Part shown: piece by piece, positions 8,440-18,991 of the stretch
Layout: the number at the start of each line of letters is the position of its first letter
How positions within the stretch are numbered: position 1 is the stretch's first letter
Assembly: GCA_965203915.1 (NCBI GenBank)
Contig: OZ241918.1
Span: 1 to 64,000 of the forward strand
Direction: 5' to 3'
Source: JASGCL01 sp965203915
Lineage (GTDB): Bacteria; Pseudomonadota; Alphaproteobacteria; JASGCL01
DNA length: 64,000 bases
Notes under the pieces: model-generated
The model's input: only the letters and a program-made list of their open reading frames with translations
What the model was told of the DNA's origin: nothing
Database searches by the model: none
Program-made: the position numbers and the translations under genes

Positions 8440-11400
8440 ATGGCAATAGGTGGCGAAAACAACCAACCAACCAACAGCGGCAATATAACCACCAAGGTCG
8501 TGCGTACTATGTCGCGCGATGAAATGGTGGCGCGTTCCTTCACGGGCAAAAAACGCCTGCGCCGCAGTTTTGGCCGTCACCCCGAAATTATTGACATGCC
8601 CAATTTGATTGAATTACAACGCGGCAGTTTTGAAAATTTTTTACAGCAATATGTCGACAAAGATCGTCGCCTGGATACTGGCTTGCAAGCCGTTTTGAAG
8701 GAATTGTTTCCTATTATCGATAGCCAAGGGCGTTTGGAATTACATTTTAAATCTTACCACCTCCTTCCCCCCAAATTCGAGATCGACGAATGTTTGATGC
8801 GCGATGCAACATTTGCCGCGGTGTTAAAATTATCGTTGGAAATGACCATTTGGAACATTGACCCCGTAACGGGCGCGCGCGAATTTAGCAAAGCCAAAGA
8901 ACAAGATGTTGTGATTGGTGAAATTCCCCTCATGACCAAAAATGGGACATTTATTGTCAATGGCACCGAACGGGTTATTGTGTCGCAAATGCACCGCAGT
9001 CCTGGCGTGTTTTTTGACCATGACAAGGGCAAAGGCCATTCGTCTGGCAAATTGCTTTACGCCGCCCGTATTATCCCTTACCGTGGTTCATGGTTGGATT
9101 TTGAATTTGACCACAAAGATATTTTGTATGTGCGTATTGACCGCCGCAAAAAAATTCCCGTCAGCACCTTGCTGGCGGCTTTGCCATCTGAAAAAACTGT
9201 AGAAAAGATTAATAATCTTAAAAAAGAAGGCAAAGAATGGCACGACCTGCCGCGCCTTGAATGGCAAGGCATGAGCCGTATGGAAATTTTACAATTTTTT
9301 TACGACCGCGCCGATTGGCAAACCTCGGGCGACGGTTTCTTGGTGCCATTGAGCAGCCTTATGAAACGGCCAAAAATGCTGGAAGAAAATATATACGACG
9401 TCAATGGCCAAGTTATATTGAAATCGGGCGAAACCCCCAGCCAACGCGTTCTGCGCGAATTGCTTGCCAATAACCAAATGGTAAAATTGCCCAAAGAAAA
9501 AATCTATGGCCGTTATCTGTGGGAAGATGTTGTTCTGCCCAATGGTTTGGTGCTGGCCGAAGCGGGCGACGAAATAACCGAAGAATTGCTTGGCGAATTT
9601 AGAAATCATAACACCACTTCTATCCCGACGCTGGATATTGATTTTATCGAAATCGGGCCATACATCCGCAATACCTTAATGATGGATAAGATGTGGCAAA
9701 AAAATGGCTCAAGCCGTGAAAATGCTTTGGAAGAAATTTATAAACTTATCCGCGTTGGCGAAACCCCAACCTATGAACAGGCCGAACATAATTTCCAAAA
9801 CCTATTTTTTGAACAAGACCGCTACGACTTAAGTGCCGTGGGTCGGGTTAAGATGAATTCGCGCTTGGGTTTTGATACCGAACAAGTGCCCGATTCGGTT
9901 CGCGTGTTGCGCAAAATTGATTTGCTGACCATCATTAAAACCTTATGCGCCACCAAGGACGGTCGGGGCGAAGTTGACGATATTGACCATTTGGGCAACC
10001 GCCGCGTGCGCGCCGTGGGCGAATTGTTGGAAAATCAATATCGCATGGGATTTTTGAAAATGGAACGTTTCATCCGCGAAAAAATGCAGCAAGCCGATGT
10101 GGAACGGGTTATGCCCCAAGAATTAATCAACGCCAAACCGTTGAATGCCGTTATTCGTGAATTTTTTGGTTCATCGCAATTGTCACAATTTATGGATCAA
10201 ACCAACCCATTGGCGGAAATCACCCACAAACGCCGCCTGTCGGCTTTGGGCCCTGGCGGTTTGACCCGCGACCGCGCTGGTTTTGAAGTTCGCGACATTC
10301 ACCCCACCCATTACGGGCGGATATGCCCGATTGAAACCCCCGAAGGACAAAATATCGGGCTTATCAATAGTTTGGCAACCTTCGCTTCGGTTAATCATTA
10401 TGGTTTTATCGAAACCCCCTATCGCAAAGTTGTGGATGGCGTGGTGCAGGACGATATTTTGTTCATGTCAGCAATGGAAGAAAGCAAACACACCATCGCC
10501 CAGGCCGATGCCCACCAAGATAGCAATCGCAAATTGATAGACGACCTGGTGCCTTGTCGGCGCGGTGGCGACTACGTGTTGGCAACCCCACAAGATATTG
10601 ATTATATCGATGTCTCGCCCAAGCAATTGGTTTCGGTGGCGGCGGCTCTTATCCCGTTTTTAGAAAATGATGACGCCAACCGCGCCCTCATGGGTTCTAA
10701 CATGCAACGTCAAGCCGTGCCCTTGTTGCGCAGCGAAGCCCCATTGGTTGGCACGGGTATGGAAGAACGCGTGGCCTATGATTCGGGTGTGGTGATTGTT
10801 GCCAAACGCCCAGGCGTCGTTGACCAAGTTGATGCCAAACGTATCGTGATTAGGGTTACCGAAGATGTTCGCCCTGGCGAATCATCGGTTGATATTTACC
10901 CATTGAAAAAATACAAACGTTCCAACCAAAGCACCTGTATCAATCAACGCCCCTTGGTGATGATTGGCGATTCGGTGAAAAAAGGCGACATCATCGCCGA
11001 TGGTCCCTCGACCGATTTGGGCGAATTGGCTCTTGGCCAAAATGCCTTGGTGGCCTTCATGCCATGGAATGGTTATAATTTCGAAGATTCCATCCTGATA
11101 TCTGAACGTATTGTGCGCGACGACGTGTTTTCGTCCATCCATATCGAAGAATTTGAAGTGGCAGCCCGCGACACCAAGTTGGGGCCAGAAATTATCACCC
11201 GCGACATCCCCAATGTCACCGAAGAAGCATTAAGAAACTTGGACGAAGCGGGTATGATCTATATCGGCGCCGATGTGGGGCCTGGCGATATTTTGGTTGG
11301 CAAGGTGACCCCGAAGGGCGAAACCCAAGTCACCCCCGAAGAAAAATTGTTACGCGCCATCTTTGGCGAAAAAGCATCCGACATGCGCGATACATCGTTG

Positions 11401-12708
11401 CGCGTGCCCCCTGGTGTCCAAGGCACCATTGTCGAGGTTCGGGTCTTCTCTCGCCGCGGCATGGATAAAGACGAACGCGCCATCGCTATCGAACGCTCGG
11501 AAATTGAATCCTTGACGCAAGATCGCGACGACGAAAGAAAAATTTTGGAACGCGCCTATCGCTTGCGGTTTTTGCAACTTGCCAAAGACCAAAAAGTTAA
11601 ATCGGGTGCTATCAAAGACATCAGCGAAGAATTGGTGGAAAGCACCCCCGTTGCGCAATTGCGCCAAGTCTTGGTCCAAGACGCTGGCACCAACAGCCAA
11701 CTTGAATCGTTGAAAAAATGGTTCGAAGATTCTATCGAAGAAATGGATGCCCGTTTCCAAAACAAAGTGGAAAAAGTGAAGATAGGTAACGACCTGTCAC
11801 CTGGCGTCTTGAAAACCGTGAAGGTCTTCATTGCCGTCAAAAGAAAATTGCAACCAGGTGATAAAATGGCGGGTCGCCATGGTAACAAGGGCGTTATCTC
11901 GCGCATTGTGCCCATGGAAGACATGCCCTATTTGGAAGACGGCACCCCCGTCGATATCGTGCTCAACCCGTTGGGCGTGCCATCGCGTATGAATGTCGGG
12001 CAAATCATGGAAACCCATTTGGGTTGGGCTTGCCGTGGCTTGGGTCGCGAAATTGATAAGGCGTTGAAAGTTTATAACCAAGAAAAAAATATCGAGCATT
12101 TGAAAAAAACGCTTATCGATGTCTATCAACATGACAATATTAAGCAAGTTATCGAAACCATGGATAGCGAGCAAATGGTCGAATTGGCCAGCAACACCCG
12201 CGCGGGCATTCCCGTGGCGACGCCCGTGTTTGACGGGGCGCGCATTGCGGAAATTGATGCCTTCTTGACTCGCGCGGGGCTTGATACCTCGGGCCAGGTA
12301 AGATTGATTGACGGTCGGACGGGCGAATTCTTTGCCCGCCCTGTGACGGTCGGCTATATCTACATGATTAAACTCCACCACTTGGTCGATGATAAAATTC
12401 ACGCCCGTTCGGTGGGTCCCTACAGCTTGGTTACCCAACAACCATTGGGTGGTAAGGCGCAATTTGGCGGACAACGATTTGGTGAAATGGAAGTATGGGC
12501 GTTGGAAGCCTATGGGGCTGCCTACACCTTGCAAGAAATTCTGACTGTCAAGTCGGATGATGTTGCTGGCCGCGCCAAGGTTTACAAAGCCATTGTTGAT
12601 GGCAATGATAGCTTCGAAATTGGTATCCCTGAATCATTCAATGTGCTAGTCAAGGAATTGCAGGCCTTGGGCTTATCGGTTGAATTGTTACAAGATCATC
12701 AAGATTAA
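8440..12708 (+). CDS. rpoB: DNA-directed RNA polymerase subunit beta
   Basis: Second largest core subunit of RNA polymerase; with beta' it forms the active site. The 1422 residues are somewhat longer than the E. coli protein, as common in alphaproteobacteria. The rifampicin-binding region (about residues 575-605, SSQLSQFMDQTNPLAEITHK and RRLSALGPGGL) keeps the sensitive-type residues as far as can be read. PTHYGRICPIETPEGQNIGL, GDKMAGRHGNKGVIS and the C-terminal KAQFGGQRFGEMEVWALEAY are conserved. It is followed 38 bp later by rpoC with a purine-rich ribosome-binding site. Confidence 0.98.
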   Translation: MAIGGENNQPTNSGNITTKVVRTMSRDEMVARSFTGKKRLRRSFGRHPEIIDMPNLIELQRGSFENFLQQYVDKDRRLDTGLQAVLKELFPIIDSQGRLELHFKSYHLLPPKFEIDECLMRDATFAAVLKLSLEMTIWNIDPVTGAREFSKAKEQDVVIGEIPLMTKNGTFIVNGTERVIVSQMHRSPGVFFDHDKGKGHSSGKLLYAARIIPYRGSWLDFEFDHKDILYVRIDRRKKIPVSTLLAALPSEKTVEKINNLKKEGKEWHDLPRLEWQGMSRMEILQFFYDRADWQTSGDGFLVPLSSLMKRPKMLEENIYDVNGQVILKSGETPSQRVLRELLANNQMVKLPKEKIYGRYLWEDVVLPNGLVLAEAGDEITEELLGEFRNHNTTSIPTLDIDFIEIGPYIRNTLMMDKMWQKNGSSRENALEEIYKLIRVGETPTYEQAEHNFQNLFFEQDRYDLSAVGRVKMNSRLGFDTEQVPDSVRVLRKIDLLTIIKTLCATKDGRGEVDDIDHLGNRRVRAVGELLENQYRMGFLKMERFIREKMQQADVERVMPQELINAKPLNAVIREFFGSSQLSQFMDQTNPLAEITHKRRLSALGPGGLTRDRAGFEVRDIHPTHYGRICPIETPEGQNIGLINSLATFASVNHYGFIETPYRKVVDGVVQDDILFMSAMEESKHTIAQADAHQDSNRKLIDDLVPCRRGGDYVLATPQDIDYIDVSPKQLVSVAAALIPFLENDDANRALMGSNMQRQAVPLLRSEAPLVGTGMEERVAYDSGVVIVAKRPGVVDQVDAKRIVIRVTEDVRPGESSVDIYPLKKYKRSNQSTCINQRPLVMIGDSVKKGDIIADGPSTDLGELALGQNALVAFMPWNGYNFEDSILISERIVRDDVFSSIHIEEFEVAARDTKLGPEIITRDIPNVTEEALRNLDEAGMIYIGADVGPGDILVGKVTPKGETQVTPEEKLLRAIFGEKASDMRDTSLRVPPGVQGTIVEVRVFSRRGMDKDERAIAIERSEIESLTQDRDDERKILERAYRLRFLQLAKDQKVKSGAIKDISEELVESTPVAQLRQVLVQDAGTNSQLESLKKWFEDSIEEMDARFQNKVEKVKIGNDLSPGVLKTVKVFIAVKRKLQPGDKMAGRHGNKGVISRIVPMEDMPYLEDGTPVDIVLNPLGVPSRMNVGQIMETHLGWACRGLGREIDKALKVYNQEKNIEHLKKTLIDVYQHDNIKQVIETMDSEQMVELASNTRAGIPVATPVFDGARIAEIDAFLTRAGLDTSGQVRLIDGRTGEFFARPVTVGYIYMIKLHHLVDDKIHARSVGPYSLVTQQPLGGKAQFGGQRFGEMEVWALEAYGAAYTLQEILTVKSDDVAGRAKVYKAIVDGNDSFEIGIPESFNVLVKELQALGLSVELLQDHQD

Positions 12709-12746
12709 AAAATAAATACAAAACATAAAAAATACGAAAGGAAAAG

Positions 12747-15700
12747 ATGATGGAGAAAATTGATAACCTGACCCCAACCGTCGCCAACCCGATGATTCAA
12801 AACCCGACCTTGCGTCTGTTTGACAAGGTGCGTATCAACATCGCCAGCCCCGAGCAAATCATGTCTTGGTCCTATGGTGAGGTTAAAAAGCCAGAGACTA
12901 TTAATTACCGAACCTTCAAACCCGAACGCGAAGGTTTGTTTTGCGCCAAAATTTTTGGTCCTATCAAAGATTATGAATGTTTGTGCGGCAAATACAAAAG
13001 ATTAAAACACAAAAATTTAATATGCGAAAAATGTGGCGTCGAAGTGACGCAGAGCAAGGTGCGTCGCGAACGCATGGGGCATATCGAATTGGCCAGCCCC
13101 GTTGCCCATATTTGGTTTTTGAAATCGCTGCCGTCGCGTATCGCGCTGGTTGCGGATTTAACCTTGAAAGAAATTGAATCAATCCTGTATTTAGAAAAAT
13201 ACGTGGTGATTGAACCTGGCACCACCGATTTGGCACTTTACCAAACATTGGACGAAGATGATTATGCCGAAGCCCGCGATAATTTTGGCGAAGAATTCCA
13301 CGCCATGATTGGTGCCGAAGCCGTCAAACATATGTTGGCGCAAATTAATTTGGATGAAGAGATTAAAAAAATGCGCACCGAAATGCTGGAAGGCGTTTCC
13401 GAAACCAAGCGCAAAAAATTGGTCAAACGTTTGGGCTTGATGGAATCCTTGAAAGAGGCTGGCATAAAACCCGAATGGATGATTATGAGTGTCATCCCCG
13501 TTATTCCACCCGATCTACGCCCCTTGGTGCCGTTGGATGGTGGTCGCTTTGCTTCGTCTGACCTTAACGATCTTTATCGCCGCGTCATCAACCGCAACAC
13601 GCGTTTGAAAAAATTAATGGACCTGCGTGCGCCAGACATCATCATTCGCAATGAAAAACGTATGTTGCAAGAAGCCGTTGACGCCCTTTACGACAATGGT
13701 CGTCGGGGTCGCGTTATCATGGGTTCGAACAACAAACGCCCATTAAAATCTTTGTCTGACATGTTGAAGGGTAAGCAAGGCCGCTTCCGTCAAAATTTGT
13801 TAGGGAAAAGGGTTGATTACTCGGGACGTTCGGTCATCGTGGTTGGTCCTGAATTAAAATTGCACCAATGTGGTCTGCCCAAAAAAATGGCGTTGGAATT
13901 GTTCAAACCATTCGTTATTGGTCGCCTCATCAAACGTCATAAAGATATTTCTGTCAAAATAGCCAAAAAAATGGTCGAAAAAGAAAAAGACGAAATTTGG
14001 GATATTTTGGAAGAGGTTATCCGCGAACATCCCGTTTTGTTAAATCGCGCACCGACATTGCACCGTCTTGGTATTCAAGCTTTCGAACCACAATTGGTCG
14101 AAGGCAAAGCCATCCAACTGCATCCGTTGGTCTGTTCGGCTTTCAATGCTGACTTTGACGGCGACCAAATGGCGGTCCACGTCCCCTTGTCTATCGAGGC
14201 GCAGCTTGAAGCGCGTGTCTTGATGATGAGCACCAACAATATTCTGTCGCCCGCCAATGGTAAACCCATTATCGTGCCATCGCAAGATATCGTGCTCGGG
14301 CTTTATTACATCACCGCGGAGGGCGGCGGTAAAACATCGCAAATGGTGCAATTTACCGAACGTGCGACATTCGATCTGGCTTACACCCATCAAGAAATTG
14401 AAATTCGTTATGCCGCAGGTGGCGAAGTTGCCGAAACCAACGCCGACAAATTATGGCAAGGTATCAGCAGCAAGGAATTAACGGCTTACCGCCTGCCCTT
14501 GTTTGCTTCGGTTTCTGAAATTCAATTGGCGTTGGAGCATGAAACAATCTCCATCACCAGTCGTATAAAATCATTATTTCATACCCATACGGCAGATGGC
14601 AAACCCGTGGTCGAAAAGGTGATGACCACCGCGGGGCGGATGTTGTTGTCTGAAATTTTACCGCGCGATTCAAAATTGCCCTTCCACATCGTCAACAAAA
14701 CCATGACGAAAAAAGAAATAAGCAACCTGATAGACATTGTGTTCCGTCATGTTGGGCAAAAAGAAACCGTTATTTTCTGCGACAAATTAATGGGCTTAGG
14801 ATTCTCTTGGGCCTGTAAGGCAGGTATTTCGTTTGGTAAAGACGACCTTATTGTGCCGCCGATGAAGCAAAAGCTTATCGCCGATACCAACAGCCAAGTG
14901 AAAAAAATTCAAGGGCAGTATCAAGATGGTTTGCTCACCCCGCTGGAACGTTACAACAAAGTTGTTGATGCGTGGGACGATTGTTCGAAAAAAGTGCAAG
15001 CCGAAATGATAAAAGGTATTGCCGAAAAGAAAACCATGAACTCGGTCTTTATGATGAGCGACTCGGGCGCGCGGGGTTCTTCGGAACAAATTAAACAGTT
15101 GGCTGGTATGCGCGGTTTGATGAGTAAGCCATCGGGCGAAATTATCGAAACCCCCATCATCTCTAACTTTAAAGAAGGTTTGTCGGTGTTGGAATATTTC
15201 AATTCGACCCACGGCGCCCGTAAGGGTTTGGCCGATACGGCGTTGAAAACCGCCAACGCGGGTTACCTGACCCGTCGTTTGGTTGATGTTGCGCAAGACG
15301 TGATTATCACCATCGACGATTGCGACACCGAAAAAGGCATCATCCAAAAACCCATTATGGATGGTGGCGAAGTGGTGGTGCGTATATCCGAACAATTGCT
15401 GGGGCGTGTTTTGTTGAACGATCTGTTGGATCCAAAAACGAAAAAACCTGCCTTTGCCAAGAATACAATCATCGATGAAGCCATGGCCGACCAAATTGAG
15501 CTGTTTGGATTTGATGAAGTTCAAGTCAGAAGCCCATTGATGTGTCAGGCCGAAATTGGCATTTGTGCCAAATGTTATGGCCGTGATTTGGCGCGCGGCA
15601 CCCCCGTGAATATTGGCGAGGCTGTGGGTATCATGGCGGCGCAATCCATCGGTGAACCTGGAACCCAGCTAACCATGCGGACCTTCCAAATTGGCGGTAT

Positions 15701-17072
15701 CGCTCAAAAAGGAAAACAAGATAGCTCCATCGATGCTTCGGTGCGCGGTAAAATATCTTTCCTTAACAGCAACATCACCAAGAATTCTCGCGGCGACAAT
15801 ATAGTCATGAGCCGTAACATGGAATTGATTATTCATGATGACGACCAAGTTGAAAAAGCGCGTTATCGCGTGCCCTATGGCGCAAAATTATTGGTCGAAC
15901 CAAGTGTTATCATCGAACGCGGTGAAAAATTGGTTGAATGGGATCCATTCTCTATCCCCATTATTGCCCAAGTTGACGGGATGGTAGCATTCCAAGACCT
16001 TATCGAAGGTCAAACGCTGAAAGATTCGGCGGAAGAAATGGGCGCGGGCGGCCGCACCATGGTTATCACCACGCGTGATAAATGGAAAATAAGGGGCGGC
16101 AAAGAAGAATTAAAACCGCAAATTGGTTTGCGCGATGCCCATAACAATGTCCTAACCTTGCCCTCGGGCGCGGTTGCCAATTATGAATTGCCAGCCCAAG
16201 CCATTTTAGAAGTCACGAACGGCCAATCGGTGCGGGCGGGCGATATCATGGCGCGTATATTACGCGATTCGGCCAAGTCGAAAGACATCACGGGGGGTTT
16301 ACCCCGCGTTGCCGAATTGTTTGAAGCACGCAAAAGCAAAGACGCCGCTATTTTGGCCGACCAAGATGGTATTGTGCATATTGGCAAAGATTACAAAGCC
16401 AAGAAACGTATCACCATCGAGGCCCATGATAAATTGAAGCCGCCTACTGAAATTCTTATCAGCAAGGCGCGCCAGATTATGGTGCAGGAAGGCGATGAAG
16501 TGCGCAAAGGCGACCTTATCGTTGAAGGAACAAAGATCCTGCATGATATTTTGGAAGTCATGGGTTTGCAAGAATTGGCAACCTACATGATAAAAGAAAT
16601 TAAGGATGTTTATCGCGCCCAAGGGGTGAAGATAGATGACAAACATATCGAAGTTATCATGCGCCAAATGTTGCAAAAAATGGAAATAACCGACCCAGGC
16701 GATACATTGTTGATAAAAGGCGACATGTGCGACAGGATAGATTTCGCCGAAATAAACGGCAAAGCACTGGCCGCGGGCCAAAAACCCGCGGTGGGCAAAA
16801 CATTGTTGCAGGGTATCACCCGCGCTTCATTGCTAACCCGCAGCTTCATCTCCGCGGCTTCTTTCCAAGAAACCACGCGCGTTTTAACCGACGCTTCGGT
16901 GCGGGGTAAGGTCGACGGGCTGGAAGGATTAAAAGAAAACGTCATCGTTGGTCGTTTAATCCCCGCTGGCACGGGTGCCGAAATGCGCCGTTTGCGCCAA
17001 TTGGCTTTCGTCCGTGATAAGGAATTAAAAGAATTGCAAAAATCTGATGCTCCCCCAGCGGCGGCCGAATAA
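12747..17072 (+). CDS. rpoC: DNA-directed RNA polymerase subunit beta'
   Basis: Largest core subunit, carrying the catalytic magnesium. Its 1441 residues include the N-terminal zinc-binding cysteines (CLCGKYKRLKHKNLICEKCG), the catalytic NADFDGDQ at residues 467-474, the bridge-helix/trigger-loop region (GIMAAQSIGEPGTQLTMRTF) and a second cysteine cluster (CAKCYGRDLARG). AGGAAA precedes the ATG-ATG start. It is the last gene of the cluster. The str genes rpsL-rpsG-fusA that often follow in proteobacteria are absent, and an unrelated hydratase gene comes next. Confidence 0.98.
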   Translation: MMEKIDNLTPTVANPMIQNPTLRLFDKVRINIASPEQIMSWSYGEVKKPETINYRTFKPEREGLFCAKIFGPIKDYECLCGKYKRLKHKNLICEKCGVEVTQSKVRRERMGHIELASPVAHIWFLKSLPSRIALVADLTLKEIESILYLEKYVVIEPGTTDLALYQTLDEDDYAEARDNFGEEFHAMIGAEAVKHMLAQINLDEEIKKMRTEMLEGVSETKRKKLVKRLGLMESLKEAGIKPEWMIMSVIPVIPPDLRPLVPLDGGRFASSDLNDLYRRVINRNTRLKKLMDLRAPDIIIRNEKRMLQEAVDALYDNGRRGRVIMGSNNKRPLKSLSDMLKGKQGRFRQNLLGKRVDYSGRSVIVVGPELKLHQCGLPKKMALELFKPFVIGRLIKRHKDISVKIAKKMVEKEKDEIWDILEEVIREHPVLLNRAPTLHRLGIQAFEPQLVEGKAIQLHPLVCSAFNADFDGDQMAVHVPLSIEAQLEARVLMMSTNNILSPANGKPIIVPSQDIVLGLYYITAEGGGKTSQMVQFTERATFDLAYTHQEIEIRYAAGGEVAETNADKLWQGISSKELTAYRLPLFASVSEIQLALEHETISITSRIKSLFHTHTADGKPVVEKVMTTAGRMLLSEILPRDSKLPFHIVNKTMTKKEISNLIDIVFRHVGQKETVIFCDKLMGLGFSWACKAGISFGKDDLIVPPMKQKLIADTNSQVKKIQGQYQDGLLTPLERYNKVVDAWDDCSKKVQAEMIKGIAEKKTMNSVFMMSDSGARGSSEQIKQLAGMRGLMSKPSGEIIETPIISNFKEGLSVLEYFNSTHGARKGLADTALKTANAGYLTRRLVDVAQDVIITIDDCDTEKGIIQKPIMDGGEVVVRISEQLLGRVLLNDLLDPKTKKPAFAKNTIIDEAMADQIELFGFDEVQVRSPLMCQAEIGICAKCYGRDLARGTPVNIGEAVGIMAAQSIGEPGTQLTMRTFQIGGIAQKGKQDSSIDASVRGKISFLNSNITKNSRGDNIVMSRNMELIIHDDDQVEKARYRVPYGAKLLVEPSVIIERGEKLVEWDPFSIPIIAQVDGMVAFQDLIEGQTLKDSAEEMGAGGRTMVITTRDKWKIRGGKEELKPQIGLRDAHNNVLTLPSGAVANYELPAQAILEVTNGQSVRAGDIMARILRDSAKSKDITGGLPRVAELFEARKSKDAAILADQDGIVHIGKDYKAKKRITIEAHDKLKPPTEILISKARQIMVQEGDEVRKGDLIVEGTKILHDILEVMGLQELATYMIKEIKDVYRAQGVKIDDKHIEVIMRQMLQKMEITDPGDTLLIKGDMCDRIDFAEINGKALAAGQKPAVGKTLLQGITRASLLTRSFISAASFQETTRVLTDASVRGKVDGLEGLKENVIVGRLIPAGTGAEMRRLRQLAFVRDKELKELQKSDAPPAAAE

Positions 17073-17213
17073 TCATTTTCGCTAAGTAAAATGATGGAAT
17101 AGACGGCGGGGAAACTTGCCGTGGCGTTCCTTCGATGATGATGGCTTTTGGTTGCCAATCTCATTTTGAGCGTCTCATCGCGGCTATGCCATATTTTTGA
17201 TAAAAAAATAACT

Positions 17214-17241
17214 TTGCTATTTTGATTGGCTGATGTATATT
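17214..17241 (+). promoter_or_regulatory. Promoter for the CaiD-like gene
   Basis: TTGCTA (17214-17219) and TATATT (17236-17241) are separated by 16 bp. This is in the gap after rpoC, about 45 bp before the start codon. The gap also holds a perfect 8-bp hairpin (17072-17079 with 17088-17095) without a T-run, so rpoC termination here is uncertain. Confidence 0.4.
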
Positions 17242-17284
17242 CAGCCATGTATCATTACAAAAATACTTACGAAGGGATTATAAA

Positions 17285-18079
17285 ATGAAAAATTGGAGTT
17301 GCGAACAATTCACCGTTGAATTGCAAGATGGGGTTTGTGAATTCACCCTTCACGCGGGTAAGGCCAATGCCATATCGGCCAACCTCAGCCGTCAAATGGG
17401 CTTGGTATTTCAAGACATGCGCGACGACCCCGCAGCTAAGGTTTTAATTGTCACGGCGCGCGGCGAAAAATTTTTCTGCCCAGGTTGGGATTTAAAGGGT
17501 GCGGCGGCGGGCGAAGCCCCCGACAGCGATTATGGCGTGGGCGGATTTGCGGGCTTACAAGAATTACCCAACATGAACAAACCCGTCATTGCCGCCATCA
17601 ACGGTATTGCTTGCGGCGGCGGTTTTGAATGGATGCTGTCGACCGACCTTATCATTGCCGCCGACCATGCTACCTTTGCCCTGCCCGAAATAAAAGTTGG
17701 CGTGTTCGCCGACGCCGCAACCATCAAATTGCCACGGCGAATCCCATACCACATCGCCATGGAAATGTTGTTGCTTGGCCGTTGGATGAAGGCTGACGAA
17801 GCCCATCGCTGGGGTTTAATTAACGAAGTGACAAGCAAAGAAAATTTATTACCCCGCGCGCGCGAAATTGCCCGCATGCTGGCCGACGGCCCGCCCTTGG
17901 TTTTCCATGCTATCAAGGAAGTGGTGAGGGAATCATTGACCATGTCTATTCAAGAAGCCTTTAACAAAACGCGCGATGGCGGCTTCCCCACCGTTTACAA
18001 ATGCAATCATTCCGAAGACATGTTGGAGGGGGCCCGCGCCTTCGCCGAAAAACGCCAACCCAAGTGGCAGGGAAAATAA
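17285..18079 (+). CDS. CaiD-like enoyl-CoA hydratase (crotonobetainyl-CoA hydratase family)
   Basis: Crotonase-fold enzyme of 264 residues, closest in pattern to carnitinyl-CoA dehydratase CaiD. Shared features are KANAI near residue 27, EKFFCPGWDLKGAAAGEAPD, GGFAGL and the C-terminal AFAEKRQPKWQGK. The two acidic residues used by hydratases in this fold are present: E115 in GGGFE and E135 in LPEIKVGV. CaiD hydrates crotonobetainyl-CoA in carnitine metabolism. No caiA, caiB or caiC homologue is in the window, so the substrate is not established. It stands alone after rpoC with its own predicted promoter. Confidence 0.8.
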   Translation: MKNWSCEQFTVELQDGVCEFTLHAGKANAISANLSRQMGLVFQDMRDDPAAKVLIVTARGEKFFCPGWDLKGAAAGEAPDSDYGVGGFAGLQELPNMNKPVIAAINGIACGGGFEWMLSTDLIIAADHATFALPEIKVGVFADAATIKLPRRIPYHIAMEMLLLGRWMKADEAHRWGLINEVTSKENLLPRAREIARMLADGPPLVFHAIKEVVRESLTMSIQEAFNKTRDGGFPTVYKCNHSEDMLEGARAFAEKRQPKWQGK

Positions 18080-18122
18080 AAAATTTGGCAGGGGGGATAA
18101 ACTGCTGGCTTATTATCATGGT

Positions 18123-18151
18123 TTGCCGCTACAGCAACAAGCTGTTATAGT
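18123..18151 (+). promoter_or_regulatory. Promoter giving a leaderless or near-leaderless gloB transcript
   Basis: TTGCCG (18123-18128), a 17-bp spacer and TATAGT (18146-18151). The first ATG of gloB is at 18158, seven bases after the -10, which is where transcription would begin. No Shine-Dalgarno sequence is present, consistent with a leaderless message. Confidence 0.45.
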
Positions 18152-18157
18152 GACTTC

Positions 18158-18976
18158 ATGAATATGGCAACGACTGATAAAATATCTGTCCCCAACATTA
18201 CATGGGCGCAAATTCCCGCCCTGTCCGATAATTATATTTATTTTATTATTGATAGATCGAATCAAAAAGCCGCGGTGGTCGACCCCAGCGAAGCCGCGCC
18301 CGTGATAAAATTTTTACAAGAAAATAATCTTTCTCTGGATAAAATCATCCTCACCCATCATCATCACGACCATGTTGGGGGAGTTGTAACATTGCAGCAA
18401 ACATATCATTGCGGTGTCATTGCCCCGCGATATGATATTGATAAGGGGCGAATCCCCCACGACAAGAATTATCCTTTGTTGGCGGTCAGCGGTCATGGCG
18501 GGCATGACGGGCATGGCGCGAATCGCAACATCCATTTGTGGTCATTGCCTGTTGAGGTTTTTGATTTGCCTGGCCATACTTTGGGGCATGTTGGTTATTA
18601 TATCCCATCGTTGCATTGGCTTTTTTCGGGCGATGTTATTTTCTCGATGACTTGTGGCTATTTGTTTGAAGGCGACCACGCCGCCGCCTTTGCTTCGTTG
18701 CAAAAAATAAATCGCCTGCCGCCCGAAACCTTGCTTTTTATGGCGCACGAATATAGCGCTGCTAATATTAATTTTGCCAAATATTTTTTTGACAACAAAA
18801 TATCGCCCGCCCTCGCCGCCCGTATAGAAGAAATAAAAAACCTACGCCGTAAAAAACAACCCTCGGTCCCTGTTAAGTTGGCGGTGGAGCAAGCCACCAA
18901 CCCATTTTTGCAAATGAACAATATTGACGATTTCACCAAACTTCGGCAAACCAAAGATAATTTTTCTGCTGCTTAA
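18158..18976 (+). CDS. gloB: Hydroxyacylglutathione hydrolase (glyoxalase II)
   Basis: Metallo-beta-lactamase-fold hydrolase that cleaves S-lactoylglutathione to lactate and glutathione, finishing methylglyoxal detoxification in the cytosol. The 272 residues carry the metal motif THHHHDHVGG (H67, H69, D71, H72), a later metal His in GHTLGHVGYYI, FSGDVIFSMTCG with the bridging Asp, and the C-terminal glutathione-site stretch RRKKQPSVPVKLAVEQATNP. A second in-frame ATG lies two codons downstream. The FAD-linked dehydrogenase gene begins 15 bp after the stop, suggesting co-transcription. Confidence 0.93.
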   Translation: MNMATTDKISVPNITWAQIPALSDNYIYFIIDRSNQKAAVVDPSEAAPVIKFLQENNLSLDKIILTHHHHDHVGGVVTLQQTYHCGVIAPRYDIDKGRIPHDKNYPLLAVSGHGGHDGHGANRNIHLWSLPVEVFDLPGHTLGHVGYYIPSLHWLFSGDVIFSMTCGYLFEGDHAAAFASLQKINRLPPETLLFMAHEYSAANINFAKYFFDNKISPALAARIEEIKNLRRKKQPSVPVKLAVEQATNPFLQMNNIDDFTKLRQTKDNFSAA

Positions 18977-18991
18977 CAACCTAAACATATC

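Noticed and set aside
14796..15644. 282-codon frame antisense to rpoC
   Set aside because: Shadow of rpoC; no domain, and long antisense frames recur throughout the biased codon usage of rpoB and rpoC.
17072..17130. Hairpins after rpoC as a terminator
   Set aside because: ATCATTTT/AAAATGAT is a perfect stem but no T-run follows it or the next GC hairpin; termination here is not demonstrable.
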